Source: Candidatus Accumulibacter proximus (GTDB lineage: Bacteria > Pseudomonadota > Gammaproteobacteria > Burkholderiales > Rhodocyclaceae). Taken from it: a stretch of DNA of 64,000 nucleotides. Made by a program: the position numbers and the translations under genes. Positions 60,964 to 64,000 of the stretch are shown piece after piece. Location of the stretch: assembly GCA_016709675.1 (NCBI GenBank), contig JADJMH010000018.1, positions 70,073-134,072 on the forward strand, written 5' to 3'. The notes beneath the pieces are model-generated. The model saw only the letters and a list, made by a program, of their open reading frames with translations. It did not search any database and was not told where the DNA came from. Every line of letters starts with the position of its first letter. Positions within the stretch are counted from its first letter, which is position 1.

Positions 60964-62343
60964 ATGCTCGCCGCCATTCGCTCGGCAGCGAGCCGGGAAT
61001 CCGATCGTGCAACGGTGCGTCCCGGCCTGCTGGCCAGACTGGAAAACTCGCGCGTGCTGTTCATCGCCCTGGTCGCGGCGACGCTGATCATGCCAAGCGA
61101 TTACGCCAGCAGCAAACAAGGTGTCAAGGATGGGGACCTCGCCTCACCAAGTGCGGTCGCGGGAAAACAGAGCGACCTGAGATCGCTACGGGCCCAGATC
61201 GAAACCCTGCGCAAGGAAATGACCGCCGCAGGGGTTCGCGGAGGAGAGCAAGGGATCAACTGCAGGAGCCGAGCGCGCGCATTATCCGCCACGCAGCGCG
61301 AACTGCAACCTGACGACACAGATCGGCAAGCTGCAGACACAGATCAAGGACCTCAACACGCAGTCGAGAGCCCTGGAACATGGGTTGAGCACGCAATTGG
61401 CGCAGCTCGAAAAGTTGCTCTATCAACAGTACCTGCGCGGCAATCCGGATCCTCTGCGACTCTTCCTCAATGGCGAAAACCCCAATCAACTGGCTCGCGA
61501 TCTCCACTATCTGGAAGCGATTGGGCAGGCGCGCAGCCAGATTCTGCTGGGAATCGAGTCCACATTGCAGCACAAGCGGGCACTCGCCACCGACACAAGG
61601 CAACAGGCCGAAAAGCTTTCCGCTATTGAAGCCCAACAACAGGAGGAGCACGCCAGGCTGCTGGTCCAGCGCCAGCAGCGGCAGGCGATGCTTGACGAGG
61701 TATCGAGCCAAGTAGCAACGCAGCGGCGCGCGATGAGCAACCTGCAACGCGATGAAAACGCTTGGCCGAACTCGTCGACCGGCTGTCGAAGATTATTGCC
61801 AGCAAGGCCGCTGAAGCCCGGGAAGCCCGCCGCGAAGTGCAGCGGCAGGAGAAACCCCGGACAAGCAGAACAGTCCCCGAGGGTGAGTCAGCTGAACCCA
61901 GCGCAGCGCCGCCGGAAGCACGCACCGTCGATCCGGCGGCGACCACCTCAACTGTCAGTCTGGCGAGAATGAAAGGGCAACTGCGACTGCCAACACGCGG
62001 GACGATCAGCAATCGATTTGGTACAGCGAGACAGGAAGGGAGCACCTGGAAGGGTCTTTTTATCGCCGCCCGAACCGGCAGCGAGGTGTCCAGCATCGCC
62101 GGAGGCCGGGTGGTCTTTGCCGAATGGATGCGTGGCTTCGGCAATCTGCTGATTCTCGACCGCCGGCAGCTATCTTTCCATCTACGCCAACAACGACGCG
62201 CTGCTGAAACAGGTCGGCGACGAGGTCAGTACCGGGCAAACCATTGCCACTGTGGGCAACAGCGGTGGCAATCCTGAATCCGGTTTATACTTTGAACTTC
62301 GTCACCAAGGCAAACCGCTCGACCCGCTGGCTTGGGTTAACCA
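60964..62343 (+). pseudogene. envC: EnvC-like murein hydrolase activator, frameshifted
   Basis: A coiled-coil part (fragments with LRSLRAQIETLRKEM, LAQLEKLLYQQYLRGNPDP and EAQQQEEHARLLVQRQQ) followed by a LytM/M23 domain (RLPTRGTISNRFG, IAGGRVVFAEWMRGFGNLLILD, VGNSGGNPESGLYFELRHQG). The fragments lie in three different frames and at least four indels are needed to join them; even the stop codon seems shifted (a TAA would be in frame with one extra C near 62341). EnvC-type LytM domains lack zinc ligands and activate amidases AmiA/B. The 5' boundary is uncertain. Confidence 0.6.
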
Positions 62344-62371
62344 AAATAAGATGCACACAGGAGTGAGACAA

Positions 62372-64000
62372 ATGGGTAAGTTGAAACAGGCCGGACTGGT
62401 TTGCGCCGGGTTGCTTGGTGGCATTCTTCTCAGCCTGCAGTTCTCGGCGATCGCCGACAAGGAAACGCGAGCGAGTCTGCCGGTTGCGGAGTTGCCGCAC
62501 CTTTGCCGAGGTGTTCCAACGCCATCAAGACCGGCTACGTCGAACCAATCGACGACAAAGCTGATTACTCACGCCATCAGCGGCATGCTCTCAATCTGGA
62601 CCCACACTCGAGTTACCTCGACGCCGACGCGTTCAAGGACCTGCAGGTCAGGACGCAAAGGCGAGTTCGGCAACATCGGGATTGAGGTCGGGATGGAGGA
62701 CGGCCGCCGTCAGGTGGTTTCGCCAATTGAGGATACGCCTGCCTACCGTGCGGGCGTAAAGCCCGGCGACCTCATTTTCAAGATCGACGACACGCTCGTC
62801 AAAGGCCTGACGCTGACCGAAGCCGTCAAGCGCATGCGCGGCAAGCCGAAGTCCCAGATCAACTGTCGATCCTCCGCAAGGGCGAGGCCAAGCCGCTGAA
62901 CATCACGCTGACCCGGGAAGTCATCAGGTACCAAGCGTCAAGTCAGGCTCGTCGAGGACGGGTACGGCTATCTCCGCATCACTTCCTTCCAGGAGAATAC
63001 CGGTGCAGCGGTGGTCAAACATCTGGGCGATCTCTTCAAGTCCGGCCCGCTGAAGGATTGGTGCTTGATCTGCGTAATGATCCGGGCGGCCTGCTCAACA
63101 GCGCCGTCGGCGTCTCCACACCAGCCTTCCTGCCGCCGGATACACACTGGTCACATCAACCGACGGTCGCACACCCGACGCCAAGCACCGATTCTCTGCA
63201 TCGCCCGCCGTTACCTGCGCGGCAGCCAGGACGGTCATCCGTAACCGCCTGCCCCCGGAGAACACGCTCTGTGCCGATGGTGGTACTGGTCAATGGGCTC
63301 CGCTTCGGCGTCGGAAATCGTCGCCGGTGCGCTTCAGGACCCACAAGCACGCCGTCGTTCTCCGGCACCACGACCTTCGGCAGGGCTCCGGTACAGACCG
63401 TGCTGCCCTTGCCCAGGAAATCCACCACGGCGATCAAGCTGACGACTACGCGCTACTTCGCCCTCCGGCCGCTCGATCCAGGCGAAAGGCATCGTTCCGG
63501 ACATCGTCGTCGAAGAAAGCGCCAACGGTAGCTCGACCGAGCGCCTGCGCGAAAGCCAACCTCGAGCATCACCTCGACAACAACAAGGACCCAGCCCGGC
63601 GGTCAGGACTCGCCCAGCAAACCGCCAAGAGCAACGCCGGTCAAGCCGAGGAGCGCGCCAAGGAAGATGCCGACGAATCATCCGGATCCCAAGTGGCGAA
63701 CTGGCTACCGAAAAAGGACTACCAGTTGAACCAGGCGCTGAATCTCCTCAAAGGGTATGCAGATCCTGAAGAACTCCCGGTGAACCGGATCATCTCGGAT
63801 GGGAAACGTGAAACGACCGGCGGTGATACCGAAGACGCCGATCCGCAAAGGAAGCGGAATATCCTGTTCGCCAAGTTCCCGCCGCGTCAGGTACGGAAGC
63901 CTCGACTATCTGGGCAAGATCGGCTGCCTCCGAAGTTCAGCAGGGTGAGCAGCCACGGGCGATCGGCGTTGCCTACGACCTCCACCATCACCTGGAAGAA
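62372..64000 (+). pseudogene. ctpA: Carboxy-terminal processing protease (S41), frameshifted and cut by window end
   Basis: Starts with a hydrophobic export signal (LKQAGLVCAGLLGGILLSLQ), preceded by AGGAG at 62359. Fragments in different frames show TGYVEPIDDK, DPHSSYLDADAFKDLQV, GNIGIEVGMEDG, a PDZ domain (YRAGVKPGDLIFKIDD), DLRNDPGGLLNSAV and SASEIVAGALQD with the catalytic Ser. Frequent single-base indels from about 62495 onward. This is a CtpA-type periplasmic protease following envC, the usual order. The gene runs off the window. Confidence 0.65.

Noticed and set aside
1..64000. CRISPR array, tRNA and rRNA genes
   Set aside because: No regularly spaced repeats, cloverleaf-like segments or rRNA-like sequence were recognised in any intergenic region.

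Overview
The window looks like a chromosomal contig of a betaproteobacterium, most likely a Rhodocyclales / Candidatus Accumulibacter-type organism. This is inferred from the high GC content, two betaproteobacterial-type porins, the NadD-RsfS-RlmH-Maf and DUF2782-PolA neighbourhoods, a BPSS1780-type membrane protein, and a complete propionyl-CoA/methylmalonyl-CoA gene block. No rRNA, tRNA, CRISPR array or intact transposase was seen. No database search was run; assignments rest on recognised motifs and gene order.

Layout. 1-747: tail of a TPR protein. 1044-7313 (minus): a tightly coupled seven-gene operon with a thermostable-hemolysin-family (GNAT-like) protein, an acyl-adenylating enzyme, a haem-oxygenase-like iron oxidase, an SDR, a TPR lipid-neighbourhood protein and a QseBC/PmrAB-like two-component system. 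I rate this the best candidate for an undescribed small-molecule pathway with its own sensor. 7441-10359: housekeeping genes maf, rlmH, rsfS, nadD and a membrane protein. 10360-12663: a damaged region containing a broken gene, a 224-base stretch of only G and C, and an intact methyltransferase gene. 12664-17471: DUF2782, polA and three small proteins. 17600-26061: pccA, pccB, meaB and mcm, with a divergent GntR regulator and an enoyl-CoA hydratase. 26071-35343: TauE exporter, dTDP-rhamnose and GDP-mannose genes, heptosyl- and Kdo-transferases (LPS core), TolC, Pcm and rpsT.

35522-41078: a SEC-C/TPR/O-GlcNAc-transferase-like fusion and two porins with identical terminators. 41399-46605: an accessory zone built around trpC-trpD-trpG, with VapBC, a decayed MazEF-type pair, an Uma2 gene inside the trp operon, and a HigBA pair between short direct repeats; trpE is absent. 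46606-51967: Nudix/ThiE fusion, a DUF815 ATPase, mltA, an amtB with a clear sigma-54 promoter, and a CBS protein. 52075-58614: cell-surface modification genes (PIG-L deacetylase, Mig-14, glycosyltransferase, two methyltransferases, pyruvyl transferase). 58657-60720: an arsR-rhodanese-grxC-secB operon whose ArsR protein carries the two cysteines of persulfide sensors.

60964-64000: envC and ctpA, both broken by many single-base indels. Together with the grxC frameshift and the poly-G blocks, this suggests local low consensus quality rather than real gene decay, so gene loss in these places should not be taken as biology without checking reads.
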